A DNA stretch of 64,000 nucleotides from an uncultured Collinsella sp. (GCA_900541675.1 UQKU01000008.1:9783-73782), one strand, 5' to 3'. Shown: positions 1 to 8,415, numbered from the stretch's first letter. The notes: generated by a model not told the origin, from the sequence alone. A program made the numbers and translations.

Positions 1-1
1 T

Positions 2-448
2 GCGAGCGTGCATAATCCGCAGATTGCTGAAGGCGCGGCACTGGCCCAGACGACCGAGATGTATATCAATGCCCTGGAGCACCCCAAGGTGTTCATGTTG
101 GGCCACACGGGCCGCTCGGGCGTGTCGTTCGATATCGACGAGGTGCTGTTGGCGGCTAAGGCCAAGCACAAGATTATCGAGATCAACAACCATAGTCTTG
201 AACACGGTGTCGACACTGAGCATTGGGCCGTATGCCGCAAGATTGCCGAGCGTTGTGCCGAGCTGGGCGTGGGTATTGGTGTGTCGACCGATGCCCACAT
301 TGGTATGGCCATTGGCAAGCTCGATCACGCCCGCAAGTTGCTCGACGAGATTCACTTCCCGCTGGACCTGATCGTGACACGCGACCGCGAGACGCTGCTG
401 CGCGAGATGGCGGCAGCCGGCGTGTGCGACCTGCGCAAGAGGATGTAA
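2..448 (+). CDS. PHP-domain phosphoesterase, C-terminal part (cut by window edge)
   Basis: The frame is open to the left edge, so only the last ~149 codons of a longer gene are present. The blocks GHTGRSG, IIEINNHS and STDAHIG match the C-terminal half of PHP-superfamily metal-dependent phosphatases of the YcdX type; in that family the Asn/His of the EINNHS segment and the Asp/His of STDAH lie in the metal site. Members hydrolyse phosphomonoesters in the cytoplasm; the substrate cannot be told from this fragment. A strong hairpin follows 20 bp after the stop and the next gene converges on it. The family call is firm, the exact role is not. Confidence 0.8.
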   Translation, partial: ASVHNPQIAEGAALAQTTEMYINALEHPKVFMLGHTGRSGVSFDIDEVLLAAKAKHKIIEINNHSLEHGVDTEHWAVCRKIAERCAELGVGIGVSTDAHIGMAIGKLDHARKLLDEIHFPLDLIVTRDRETLLREMAAAGVCDLRKRM

Positions 449-468
449 CGAGACTCATATGCCCAATG

Positions 469-500
469 AAAGGGGGCGGTCCAGACGGGCCGCCCCCTTT
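469..500 (+). terminator. Bidirectional intrinsic terminator
   Basis: Perfect 11-bp inverted repeat, AAAGGGGGCGG paired with CCGCCCCCTTT, around a 10-nt loop, with A and T runs at the two ends. It lies between two converging genes and can serve both. Confidence 0.85.
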
Positions 501-527
501 CATGTTCCAAAAATCTACCTGGGTTGG

Positions 528-1976
528 TTAGCGGCGCTCGAGGACCGCTACGGTTTCGGTGTGGTCGGTATGGGGGAACATGTCGACGGGCGTGATCTTG
601 AGCAGGCGATAGCCTCCGCCGAGGAGCTGGTGCAGGTCGCGCTCTTGGGTCACGGGGTTGCAGCTGATATAGGTGATGCGGCGTGGCTTAAGCGCGCAGG
701 CGGCTTCGAGGAACTCGGGGGTGGAGCCGGCACGCGGCGGATCGATGGAAAGGACGTCGACTCGCTCGTTGTTGTCGGCGGCATCCAGGATGTAGTCGGT
801 GGCATCGTCGGCCATAAACCAGGCGCTGCGGGTAAGACCGTTGAGCTCGGCATTGCGGCGTGCATCGGCAATGCCTGCCGGGTTGCGCTCCACGCCGAGC
901 AGCATGATGCCGATACCCTTGTTCTGGGCATCTTTAGCTGCGCAAAGACCGATGGTGCCGCTGCCGCAGTAAGCATCCATAAGCACATCGCCCTGGTGCA
1001 GATCCATGCCGTCGATAGCGAGCTGATAGAGCAGCTCGGTCTGCTGCGGGTTGGTCTGGTAGAACGCGGTGGGGGAGATATCGAACTCGCAGCCGAGCAG
1101 CTGGTCGCGCATGCACTCGGTGCCATATACAATGCGAGTTTCCTCGCCGAGGATGGCGTTGCCGGTGCGTCCGTTGATGTTTTGGGCGACGGTGACGATG
1201 CGCGGATCGAGTGCGGCGACGGCCTCAAAGAAATCCTGTGCATGCGGCAGGTCGCGCTGGGCGGTCACGAGGGTGACCATGATTTGGTCGGTGCGCCAGC
1301 CGCAGCGAACGACGGCATAGCGAAGCAAGCCCAGATGCTTGTCCTCGTTAAAGGCGGGAATGCGCAGGCGCTCAGCCTCACGCGCGATGCCGTTGAGAAT
1401 CTGACGGGCGCCCGGTGCCTCGACGGGGCATTCGGGTACGGCAACGATCTTGTGCGTGCCACGTTCAAAAAAGCCGCAGCGGACAGCGCCCTCTTTACCG
1501 GGGGCAAAGGGAGTGGCGGCCTTATGGCGAAACCCGCGCGGCGCAGGATATTTACCCGGGTCGCCCAGGGTGACGCCCATACCGCGAATGGGGTCGACGC
1601 TAATGCCCTCGCGCTCGCATAGAGCAGCAAAAAGCTCCTCCATAGCAGCCTGCTTGGCGGCGAGCTGCTTCTTATAGGGACGATTGAGCGCCGTGCACCC
1701 ACCGCAGGCTTTCATGATCGAACAGGGAGACTTGGGGTCCACAGCCTTACGCGCAGACGAAACCGAATCATTATGCGGGCGCTTGGAACGAGTCCGAGGC
1801 GCTTTGTCCCCGCCTCGATGAGAGTCAGAACGCTTGGTCTTAGCCCTGCTCTTGGTCGATTTGCTTTTTGCAGCTTTAGAAGACTTGGATTTCGTAGAAG
1901 ATTTCTCCTCCTTCGACCCCTCAGCCGCCTCCACCAAAGCACGACGAGCCCTACGCTCCGCACGAGATTCTGCCAT
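528..1976 (-). CDS. TrmA/RumA-family RNA (uracil-5)-methyltransferase
   Basis: Class I SAM-dependent methyltransferase that forms 5-methyluridine in 23S rRNA or tRNA. Seen: a Fe-S-type cysteine cluster CSIMKACGGC near residue 85-95 of the called protein, with a further Cys in the VPECP segment; SAM motif DAYCGSGTIGL; DPPRAGS; and the catalytic Cys in YISCNP near the C terminus, all hallmarks of the RumA (RlmC/RlmD) group. The first ~70 residues are a Lys/Ser-rich low-complexity tail in place of an obvious TRAM domain. The open frame extends 76 codons further upstream, but ATG at 1974-1976 has a GGAG site 8 nt before it and the upstream part runs into a palindromic repeat, so the shorter start is chosen. 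Which uridine is modified is not decidable here. Confidence 0.88.
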   Translation of the reverse strand: MAESRAERRARRALVEAAEGSKEEKSSTKSKSSKAAKSKSTKSRAKTKRSDSHRGGDKAPRTRSKRPHNDSVSSARKAVDPKSPCSIMKACGGCTALNRPYKKQLAAKQAAMEELFAALCEREGISVDPIRGMGVTLGDPGKYPAPRGFRHKAATPFAPGKEGAVRCGFFERGTHKIVAVPECPVEAPGARQILNGIAREAERLRIPAFNEDKHLGLLRYAVVRCGWRTDQIMVTLVTAQRDLPHAQDFFEAVAALDPRIVTVAQNINGRTGNAILGEETRIVYGTECMRDQLLGCEFDISPTAFYQTNPQQTELLYQLAIDGMDLHQGDVLMDAYCGSGTIGLCAAKDAQNKGIGIMLLGVERNPAGIADARRNAELNGLTRSAWFMADDATDYILDAADNNERVDVLSIDPPRAGSTPEFLEAACALKPRRITYISCNPVTQERDLHQLLGGGYRLLKITPVDMFPHTDHTETVAVLERR

Positions 1977-2083
1977 CAATAACTCCACTAATTCATGAAT
2001 TAAAGCTGCAAGTATTGTACCGTGCCAAGCCAGCAGACGATATGCAAGCGGTTTAATCGTGTCAGTGATAAGCCCAACGACGG

Positions 2084-2222
2084 TTGCCCGCCGCGTGAGG
2101 GGTGTGGAGGTTAAGTTTATCGCGAGCTCCGCACGAACAGGAGGCCACTTAATGTGGCCTCCGTCGTGAGCAGGACTGTAGAGCAGGAAACTTAACCCCC
2201 ACACCCCTCACGCGGCGGGCAA
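2084..2222. repeat. Long-armed palindromic element, core family copy 1
   Basis: Fills most of the 338-bp gap between the methyltransferase and the binding lipoprotein gene. Arms of 35 bp (2084-2118 and 2188-2222) are complementary with one mismatch. Inside is an asymmetric core containing the hairpin GGAGGCCAC-TTAAT-GTGGCCTCC (2140-2162). The core recurs at 37160-37228 (opposite strand) and 42535-42604, each time with different arms. No open frame of note. See findings. Confidence 0.9.
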
Positions 2223-2229
2223 ACTCGCC

Positions 2230-2258
2230 TTGTGCTCTATCACGCTAAAGTGTATGAT
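2230..2258 (+). promoter_or_regulatory. Sigma-A-type promoter of the amino-acid importer
   Basis: TTGTGC at 2230-2235 and TATGAT at 2253-2258, spaced by 17 bp, 57 bp before the lipoprotein start codon. It begins right after the palindromic element. Confidence 0.55.
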
Positions 2259-2276
2259 TCTGAACGTTACATGACT

Positions 2277-2296
2277 CACTTTACTTAACTAAAGTG
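2277..2296. promoter_or_regulatory. Candidate operator palindrome
   Basis: Perfect 7-bp arms CACTTTA / TAAAGTG around 6 nt, located just downstream of the predicted start point. A similar site with 5-bp perfect arms (CTTTA-N6-TAAAG) lies before ilvE at 27053-27068. A transcription factor site is inferred. Confidence 0.4.
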
Positions 2297-2314
2297 CCAT
2301 CAAGGGGGAATACC

Positions 2315-3175
2315 ATGAATACCGAAATGTCTCGTCGTCAGTTTGTTGGTCTAGCCGGCTCGTTTGCCACGGTGCTCGGCCTTGGTCTTGTCGGCTGCGG
2401 CGGTGGTGCCGGCAAGGGCTCTGCTGCCGGATCTACCGCGGCCAAGGATGTGAAGGGCGCTGCGGAGTCCAAGAAGCTCGTGGTGGGCTTTGATAAGTCC
2501 TATCCTCCGTACGGCTTTGTGGGCGACGATGGCGAGTACACGGGCTTTGACCTTGACCTTGCCAAGGCTGTTGCCGATAAGCAGGGCTGGGATGTCGATT
2601 ACGAGGCCATCGATTGGGATGCCAAGGACACGCTGCTCAATTCGGGCGCCATCAACTGCATCTGGAACGGCTTTACCATGGAGGGCCGCGAGGACGACTA
2701 CACGTTCTCCGAGCCGTATATGCTCAACGAGCAGGTGCTGGTGGTAAAGAAGGATGCGGGCATCAAGAGCTGGGATGATCTTGCTGGAAAGACCGTGATT
2801 ACCCAGACCGATTCCGCTGCGCAGGATGTGCTCGAGGGTGACCGGAAGGATCTGGCGGCGACGTTTGCCACGCTCGACACGATCGGCGAGTACAATACGG
2901 CCTTTATGCAGCTCGAGAGCGGTGCGGTCGATGCCGTGGCTTGCGACCTTTCGATTGCCCAGTACCAGCTTGCCGCCAAGCCCGATGCCTATACACAGCT
3001 TGATGAGCCGCTGTCCAGCGAGCACTACGCCGTCGGCTTTAAGAAGGGCGACACCAAGTCGGCCGACGCCGTGACCGAGTCGCTCAAGGCGCTCTACGAG
3101 GACGGCACGGTCAAGGACCTGTGCGACAAGTATTCAAGCTACGGTCTATCCTTCGACAACTGGGTTTTGAAATAG
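2315..3175 (+). CDS. Amino-acid ABC importer, substrate-binding lipoprotein (SBP family 3)
   Basis: Extracytoplasmic receptor that hands a polar amino acid to the membrane permease. The N terminus carries SRRQFVGLAG, a hydrophobic stretch and the lipobox-like LVGCGG, so a Tat-like lipoprotein signal with lipidation at the Cys is expected. Mature part shows SBP_bac_3 features: VVGFDKSYPPYGFVGDDG, GFDLDLAKAVA, SEPYM, and KTVITQTDSAAQ. A GTG in the same frame at 2294 sits inside the ribosome site; ATG 2315 follows AAGGGGGAA at good distance and is chosen. Heads an operon with the permease (3314) and ATPase (3960). The substrate (for example Cys, His, Arg or Gln) cannot be assigned. Confidence 0.9.
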   Translation: MNTEMSRRQFVGLAGSFATVLGLGLVGCGGGAGKGSAAGSTAAKDVKGAAESKKLVVGFDKSYPPYGFVGDDGEYTGFDLDLAKAVADKQGWDVDYEAIDWDAKDTLLNSGAINCIWNGFTMEGREDDYTFSEPYMLNEQVLVVKKDAGIKSWDDLAGKTVITQTDSAAQDVLEGDRKDLAATFATLDTIGEYNTAFMQLESGAVDAVACDLSIAQYQLAAKPDAYTQLDEPLSSEHYAVGFKKGDTKSADAVTESLKALYEDGTVKDLCDKYSSYGLSFDNWVLK

Positions 3176-3271
3176 CCACAGCACCCAACCTTGCGGCTCC
3201 AACCCTCCTCGCGTACCAAAGTACGCTTCGTCGGGCTTGTCGCTCGCAATCTTGGGCACTGTGCCTATTTC
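3169..3271. repeat. Large imperfect stem-loop overlapping the lipoprotein stop codon
   Basis: 27-nt arms (3169-3195 and 3245-3271) match at 22 positions; the left arm contains the stop codon region of the binding protein. An inner perfect stem GCGTAC-CAAA-GTACGC lies at 3211-3226. Placed between receptor and permease, it could reduce downstream transcription or protect the 3' end of the receptor message, which is usually needed in excess. Confidence 0.7.
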
Positions 3272-3313
3272 AATTAACACCTGCTGTTCTGTTACTGTGA
3301 AAGAGAGCTTGGG

Positions 3314-3967
3314 TTGTCTATTCAGGTCATGATGCAGATGCTTGGCCAGGGATTCTTGGTCAGCTTGCAGCTGTTTGTGTTGACGCTGCTCGGGTCGATT
3401 CCGCTGGGAATCCCCGTGGCGTTCATGCGCATGAGCAAAATTGCGCCGCTCCGCTGGATTGCGCGCATCTACATTTCGGTGATGCGCGGCACGCCGCTCA
3501 TGCTGCAGATGTTTGCAATCTACTTTGCCCCGTACTACGTGTTCGGCATCTCGCTCACGCCCGATTCCAAGTGGACGGCGTGCGTTGTGGCGTTCATCAT
3601 CAACTACGCCGGCTACTTTGCCGAGATCTATCGCTCGGGCCTGCAGTCCATTCCGCGCGGCCAATACGAGGCCGCCGAGGTGCTGGGTTACTCTCGTCTG
3701 CAAACGTTTTTGTACATTGTGATGCCGCAGGTTGCCAAACGCATTTTGCCGGCGATGGGCAACGAGATCATCACGCTGGTCAAAGACACGTCGCTGGCGT
3801 TTGCCATCGGCGTGGGGGAAATGTTCTCGACGGCCAAGGCGCTGGTCGCCTCGCAAGTGAGCATGGTGCCGTTTGCGATTGCGGCGCTGATCTACTGGGT
3901 CTTTAACTTTGTGGTTGAGATGCTGCTGGGCGCTGCCGAGAAAAAATTGGATTACTACCATGATTAA
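3314..3967 (+). CDS. Amino-acid ABC importer, inner-membrane permease (HisMQ type)
   Basis: Integral membrane subunit of a polar amino-acid importer. 217 residues with about five hydrophobic spans; the conserved N-terminal segment FLVSLQLFVLTLLGS, YISVMRGTPLMLQMF, and the cytoplasmic ATPase-contact loop (EAAEVLGYSRLQTF, IVMPQVAKRILPAMGNE) are typical. TTG at 3314 has a GAGAG site; an ATG five codons later (3329) is an alternative. The gene overlaps the ATPase start by 8 nt, so the two are translationally coupled. Forms the importer with the lipoprotein upstream. Confidence 0.9.
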   Translation: MSIQVMMQMLGQGFLVSLQLFVLTLLGSIPLGIPVAFMRMSKIAPLRWIARIYISVMRGTPLMLQMFAIYFAPYYVFGISLTPDSKWTACVVAFIINYAGYFAEIYRSGLQSIPRGQYEAAEVLGYSRLQTFLYIVMPQVAKRILPAMGNEIITLVKDTSLAFAIGVGEMFSTAKALVASQVSMVPFAIAALIYWVFNFVVEMLLGAAEKKLDYYHD

Positions 3968-4724
3968 TTCGGTAATGGATATAGCGAACGCACGCAAGGC
4001 GTTTGGCGGCAATGAGGTGCTCAAGGATATCTCGCTCGAGGTAAAGCGCGGCGAGGTCGTGGCGATTATCGGGCCTTCAGGCGGCGGTAAGTCCACGCTT
4101 CTGCGCTGCGCCACACTGCTCGAGACACTCGACGGTGGCTCGCTTTCGTTTGGCGACCTTGCCGTCGCGACGGATGCGGGTTCGGGTGCGGTATATGCGA
4201 AAGGCGACGTGCCCAAGCAGGCGCGCTCGCGATTTGGCCTGGTGTTTCAGAACTACAATCTGTTTCCGCACTATACGGTGATGAAAAACATCACCGATGC
4301 TCCGATTCGCGTGCTCAAGCGCCCGCGCGAGCAGGCCGAAGCACGCGCGCGTGAGCTGATCGCGCAGATGGGGCTTACGGGCAACGAGAACAAGGTGCCA
4401 TGTGAGCTTTCGGGCGGTCAGCAACAGCGTGTGAGTATCGCCCGCGCCTTGGCGCTCGACCCGGAGATCCTGTTCTTTGACGAGCCGACCTCGGCGCTCG
4501 ATCCCGAGCTAACGGCCGAGGTGCTGCGTGTCATTAAAGACCTTGCCGCGCAGAATATGACGATGGTGATCGTGACCCATGCGATGCAGTTTGCGCGCGA
4601 TGTTGCCGATCGCGTGGTCTTTATGGACGGCGGTCGCATTGTCGAGGAGGGTCTGGCCGAGCAGGTCATCGATCATCCGCGCGAGCAACGTACCCGTGAG
4701 TTCTTGAGCCGTATCGAGGGCTAG
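3960..4724 (+). CDS. Amino-acid ABC importer, ATP-binding protein (GlnQ/HisP type)
   Basis: Cytoplasmic ATPase that powers the importer. Walker A GPSGGGKST, Q-loop VFQNYNLFPHYTV, signature LSGGQQQR, Walker B ILFFDEPTSALD and H-loop VTHAMQFA are all intact. There is a short insertion after the first beta strands (ATDAGSGAVYAKGDVPKQAR) where family members usually have a compact loop. ATG 3960 overlaps the permease stop; ATG 3975 is an alternative. A second receptor-permease set at 11582-13144 has no ATPase, so this protein might serve both (inference). Confidence 0.92.
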   Translation: MINSVMDIANARKAFGGNEVLKDISLEVKRGEVVAIIGPSGGGKSTLLRCATLLETLDGGSLSFGDLAVATDAGSGAVYAKGDVPKQARSRFGLVFQNYNLFPHYTVMKNITDAPIRVLKRPREQAEARARELIAQMGLTGNENKVPCELSGGQQQRVSIARALALDPEILFFDEPTSALDPELTAEVLRVIKDLAAQNMTMVIVTHAMQFARDVADRVVFMDGGRIVEEGLAEQVIDHPREQRTREFLSRIEG

Positions 4725-4745
4725 GCTCAGCTATGTATTGAGAAA

Positions 4746-4782
4746 AAGCCGCCGCAGGTCTTATGGTCTGCGGCGGCTTTTA
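4746..4782 (+). terminator. Intrinsic terminator of the ABC importer operon
   Basis: Stem AAGCCGCCGCAG / CTGCGGCGGCTT with a 10-nt loop, followed by a TTTTATTTG tract. Confidence 0.9.
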
Positions 4783-5021
4783 TTTGTATCGATGGGGTTT
4801 AATAATCGCCGGGCATACTTGCTCTGTCCTCTCGCCGCCTGTATTCATACGTGCGCCGAAAGGTGTGCATGGACAGTCGCCCGTGAGGGTAGGGTGGTGG
4901 CATAGGACATTTGGAGGGTGAGTCGGCTCGGCTGCCGACCATGCTGCTCCCGGGATGGCACCGACCGCGAACTCTCCCCGTTGACGTCGCGCATTGCGCG
5001 CGGCCCTGCAAGGAGGTCATC

Positions 5022-7097
5022 ATGGGTGCTCCCAAGACCGGTAACGTACGGAACGTGGTGCTCGTAGGCCAAGGCGGGGTGGGCAAGACCTCACTCGCCG
5101 AGGCCATGCTCCACCTTTCCGGCAAGACCGCCCGCCTGGGCGGCCACGACGGCACCAAGCCCACGCTCGACTATGACCCCGAAGAGGTCAAGCGTGCATT
5201 TTCCATCTCGACGACCATTGCACCGATCGACTGGAAGGGCGCGCGCATCAATGTGCTCGATGCCCCGTGCTACCCCGATTTTATCGGCGACGCCTTTGCC
5301 GCGATGAGCGTCTGCGAGACGGCTCTGTTTGTGGTCGATGCCGAGGCCGGCCCACAGCCTACGACGGTTAAGCTCTGGTATGCCGCCGAGGACCTGCGCC
5401 TGGCGCGTGCGGTGTTCGTAAACCGCCTGTCGCGCTCCGAGGCCAGCTTTGCGACCACGATGGACCTGCTGCAGGAGCGCTTTGGTACGCGCCTGGGCGC
5501 CGTGACCCTTCCCTGGGGCGAGGGCGAGGACTTCGACGGCATCATCGACCTGGTGCGCATGAAGGCGCGTCATTGCAACGGCACCGAAGCCGTTGAGTCG
5601 GAGATTCCCGAGGAGTATCGTGCCCAGGCCGAGGAAGCCCATGACCATCTGTGCGAGCTGGTGGCCGAGGCTGACGACGAGCTGATGATGAAGTACTTGG
5701 AAGGCGAGGAGACGCTGACACAGGAGGAGCTTGAAGGCCTGCTGTCGAAGGCGATCGCCGAGCGCATCTTTGTGCCGGTCTTTGCGGGCGATTGCATTAA
5801 GGAGCAGGGCGTCAACTCGCTGATGGATGACATCGCGACGTACTTCCCGGCGCCGACGGACTACGGCGAGATGCCGCTCATCGACGGCGATTCGCTTAAG
5901 ATCTCGAGTGACGATGACCGCCCGGTGGCATTTGTGTTTAAGACCTTGGCCGATCCGCAACAGGGTCGCATCAGCTTTATCAAGGTGCTGACGGGTACGC
6001 TTGAGCCGGGCCTTGAGCTGGTCAATGCGCGCACGCGCAAGGGTGAGCGTCTGGCCCACCTGTATGTGATGTGCGGCCGTGACATGACCGAGGTCGGCCA
6101 CGCTTATGCCGGCGATATCATCGTGGCGCCCAAGCTGGCGGCCGAGACGGGCGATACACTCTCGATTACCGGCAAGGTCGAGGCTGCGGCGTTTAAGTTC
6201 CCCAACTCGCAGTACCGCATCGCCATCGAGGCCGAGAACCGCGGTGACGAGGAGAAGCTATACACGTTTATCGAGAAGGCGTGCAAGGCCGATCCGACCA
6301 TGAGCATCGATCGTGACGAGGAGACCGGCCAGACTATCATCTCCGCCGTGGGTGAGGCGCAGGTTTCGGTCCTGCTCAATCGCCTTGAGGATCGCACCAA
6401 GGTCGTGGCCAAGAGCGTGCCGATCCGTATTCCGTATCGCGAGACCATTCGCCGCACGGCAAGTGCCCAGGGTCGCCACAAGAAGCAGACTGGCGGTGCC
6501 GGTCAGTATGGCGACTGCTGGCTGCGCGTTGAGCCACTCATTGGGCCCGACGGCACGAGCGATGGCTATGAGTTTGTAGACGAGGTCGTGGGCGGTCGCA
6601 TTCCGCGTTCGCTCATTCCCGCCGTGGACAAGGGCGTTCAGGAGACCATGAAGGACGGCATTATTGCCGGCTACCCGCTTACTGGCATCCGCGTGGCTGT
6701 GTACGACGGCTCGTATCACAGCGTCGACTCCAACGAGATGGCGTTCCGCGCGGCGGCTCGCATCGGCCTGCGCAAGGCATGCGCCGATGCCGACCCGGTG
6801 GTGCTGGAGCCCATCGAGGAAATCACGGTGACCATCCCCGAGAGCTACGCCGGCGCCGTGATGGGCGATATCTCGGCCTCGCGCGGTCGCGTGACGGGCA
6901 TGGAGACCGATGAACGCGGCGACACCGTTGTTATTGCCCAGGCGCCGCTGGCCGAGCTGACGGATTATTCGACGCGTCTGCGCTCCATCACGCGCGGCAC
7001 GGGCGACTTTACCATGAAGCCCGCCGGCTACGAGCAGGTGCCTTATGACGTTCAGGCCAAGCTGGTCGAGCGCTATGAGGAGGGTCGCGCCAAGTAG
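5022..7097 (+). CDS. EF-G-like translation factor paralogue with degenerate GTPase motifs
   Basis: 691 residues with the full EF-G domain order: G domain, beta-barrel domain II (about 280-380), domain III, domain IV (RHKKQTGGAGQYGDCWLRVEP onward) and domain V. GxGGVGKTS replaces the usual AHVDAGKTT P-loop, DAPCYPDF replaces DTPGHVDF (the catalytic His is absent), and NRLSR stands where NKMD should read the guanine base. This is the EF-G2 or EF-G-like group rather than the housekeeping FusA. Such paralogues act on ribosomes, but their job is often unclear. ATG 5022 has AAGGAGG 7 nt upstream; the 37 codons before it in frame are non-coding leader. A GTCGGC/GCCGAC stem and other GC-rich stems occupy the ~240-bp leader region. 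Confidence 0.85.
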   Translation: MGAPKTGNVRNVVLVGQGGVGKTSLAEAMLHLSGKTARLGGHDGTKPTLDYDPEEVKRAFSISTTIAPIDWKGARINVLDAPCYPDFIGDAFAAMSVCETALFVVDAEAGPQPTTVKLWYAAEDLRLARAVFVNRLSRSEASFATTMDLLQERFGTRLGAVTLPWGEGEDFDGIIDLVRMKARHCNGTEAVESEIPEEYRAQAEEAHDHLCELVAEADDELMMKYLEGEETLTQEELEGLLSKAIAERIFVPVFAGDCIKEQGVNSLMDDIATYFPAPTDYGEMPLIDGDSLKISSDDDRPVAFVFKTLADPQQGRISFIKVLTGTLEPGLELVNARTRKGERLAHLYVMCGRDMTEVGHAYAGDIIVAPKLAAETGDTLSITGKVEAAAFKFPNSQYRIAIEAENRGDEEKLYTFIEKACKADPTMSIDRDEETGQTIISAVGEAQVSVLLNRLEDRTKVVAKSVPIRIPYRETIRRTASAQGRHKKQTGGAGQYGDCWLRVEPLIGPDGTSDGYEFVDEVVGGRIPRSLIPAVDKGVQETMKDGIIAGYPLTGIRVAVYDGSYHSVDSNEMAFRAAARIGLRKACADADPVVLEPIEEITVTIPESYAGAVMGDISASRGRVTGMETDERGDTVVIAQAPLAELTDYSTRLRSITRGTGDFTMKPAGYEQVPYDVQAKLVERYEEGRAK

Positions 7098-7130
7098 CGT
7101 GTGGCGTTGCCTGCAATGTAGGTGCTGACG

Positions 7131-7166
7131 AAAAGGCCGCCCTGGGTAACCGGGGCGGCCTTATTT
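7131..7166 (+). terminator. Intrinsic terminator of the EF-G-like gene
   Basis: AAGGCCGCCC / GGGCGGCCTT stem with a 10-nt loop and a TTATTTG tail, 35 bp after the stop codon. Confidence 0.85.
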
Positions 7167-7226
7167 GATCCCTTGGGGACGGAGGAAAACGGATCATTTT
7201 TTTGGTTACGGGAGGCGCGGTCGGCC

Positions 7227-8210
7227 CTAGTCTCCCGAGGCCTGATTGCGGCCGGTGGCGTAGTCGATCTGCACATGCGGCTGCAGGTTGTAGCAATATA
7301 CGTGGAAGCAGAGGGTCTTGCCGTGGTCCTCGACCGATTGCGCCTCAAGGCGCACGCCACGGCAGACAAGCTCCTCCTCGTTATACATGGGCGTGACGCG
7401 ATAGAGCACGTGGTTGCCCGTGTCGCGGATGTAGCCGAGGATCTGCTCTTCAAACGGCAGCATGCCCGTCTCGTTGAGATAGCGCGTGCCGGTGAGGAGA
7501 TTTTTGCGGTTGGCGGTTTCGCCGCAGAGCGACCAGGCGATAAGGTGGCAGCGGTTATAGAGGCTCTGGCCCGGAATAAAGTCGTAGCGCTGCTGGTGCC
7601 AGCCGGCGGGGTGGATGCGCGAGATATCGCCGCGCTCGCCTTGACCGAGCGATTCGGGGCCCACGCAGGCGAGCGCTTTACGGGTGCGGCCCAAGCTGTC
7701 GAGCTTGGAGAACTTCTTAAAGCAGCCCTCTTCTGTGGCGCGCTCGTATTCATCGAGCGTGAATGATGGTGTGCCGAGCGGGTGCGTGCTATCGGCGCGC
7801 AGGGCAACATAGGGGTTACCCGCGTAGTCGGGAATACTGCTGAGGTATACGCCGCGGGCGCGGTCGAGATCGGGGTTTTCGACCTCGTCGATAGGGGTGG
7901 CGGCACTGTCCGCGGAGGCGTCGTCATCGGTGTCGCTCGCGGCGGAATCTGAGTCATCGCCAGAGTCTTGGCTATTTTGAGAGACCGAGGAGCTCGCTGT
8001 TCCCGATTCGAGTCGAGCGACCAGGTCTGCCTCGTCGTCGGTGCGGCTGGGACTCTCGCTTTGTTTTTCGGCCAGAGCCGCTGCCTGCTCATCGCTTTGC
8101 GGCGACAACAGCTTGGGCGCTCCGTCGAGCGACCCTGTGAACAGCGCAAACCCCAGCACCACGGCGGTGCCGATGGAAAGCACTTGCTTGTAAGCGGACT
8201 TGCGCGACAT
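7227..8210 (-). CDS. Secreted DNA/RNA non-specific endonuclease (EndA/NucA-like)
   Basis: 327 residues: a short basic N terminus and one hydrophobic signal or anchor segment (residues 10-27), an Asp/Ser-rich linker to ~115, then a nuclease domain of the Endonuclea_NS_2 type. The catalytic block reads YNRCHLIAWSLCGETANRKNLLTGTRYLN over its length; the His of NRCH is the expected general base and the Asn in RKNL the metal-binding residue, in place of the DRGH motif of classical NucA. Likely acts outside the cell on DNA for nutrient use, uptake or defence. The gene has AGGAG before ATG and stands alone, convergent with the EF-G-like gene. Confidence 0.82.
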   Translation of the reverse strand: MSRKSAYKQVLSIGTAVVLGFALFTGSLDGAPKLLSPQSDEQAAALAEKQSESPSRTDDEADLVARLESGTASSSVSQNSQDSGDDSDSAASDTDDDASADSAATPIDEVENPDLDRARGVYLSSIPDYAGNPYVALRADSTHPLGTPSFTLDEYERATEEGCFKKFSKLDSLGRTRKALACVGPESLGQGERGDISRIHPAGWHQQRYDFIPGQSLYNRCHLIAWSLCGETANRKNLLTGTRYLNETGMLPFEEQILGYIRDTGNHVLYRVTPMYNEEELVCRGVRLEAQSVEDHGKTLCFHVYCYNLQPHVQIDYATGRNQASGD

Positions 8211-8370
8211 TGAGGCTCCTGGATGGACGGTTGGGAATCTACCAGTCTAGCAGGAGCCGGCAGAGGCCGTCCCGCCGAACAAATACTCAAGATTTGGAAT
8301 AGACGCTGCTGATTCATTTGCCTCATATGGAGCTGCGGCGGTTGTGTATATGGGGCTGTCTGGCGTTTCC

Positions 8371-8415
8371 CCAGATAAAACCTGCCAAAATAAATCTGTC
8401 CCTTTTTGGCAGGTT
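8371..8415 (+). repeat. Dispersed short repeat, copy 1 (CCAGATAAAACCTGCC type)
   Basis: About 45 bp, reading CCAGATAAAACCTGCC, then AAATAAATCTGTCCC, then TTTTTGGCAGGTTA. CCTGCC and GGCAGG can pair. The final TTA is the stop codon of larE on the minus strand. Other copies: 15429-15475 (same strand, again supplying a stop codon) and 11401-11449 (opposite strand). Confidence 0.85.

Noticed and set aside
4783..5021. Riboswitch or T-box before the EF-G-like gene
   Set aside because: The leader is GC-rich with some short stems, but no T-box motif or known riboswitch core could be recognised.
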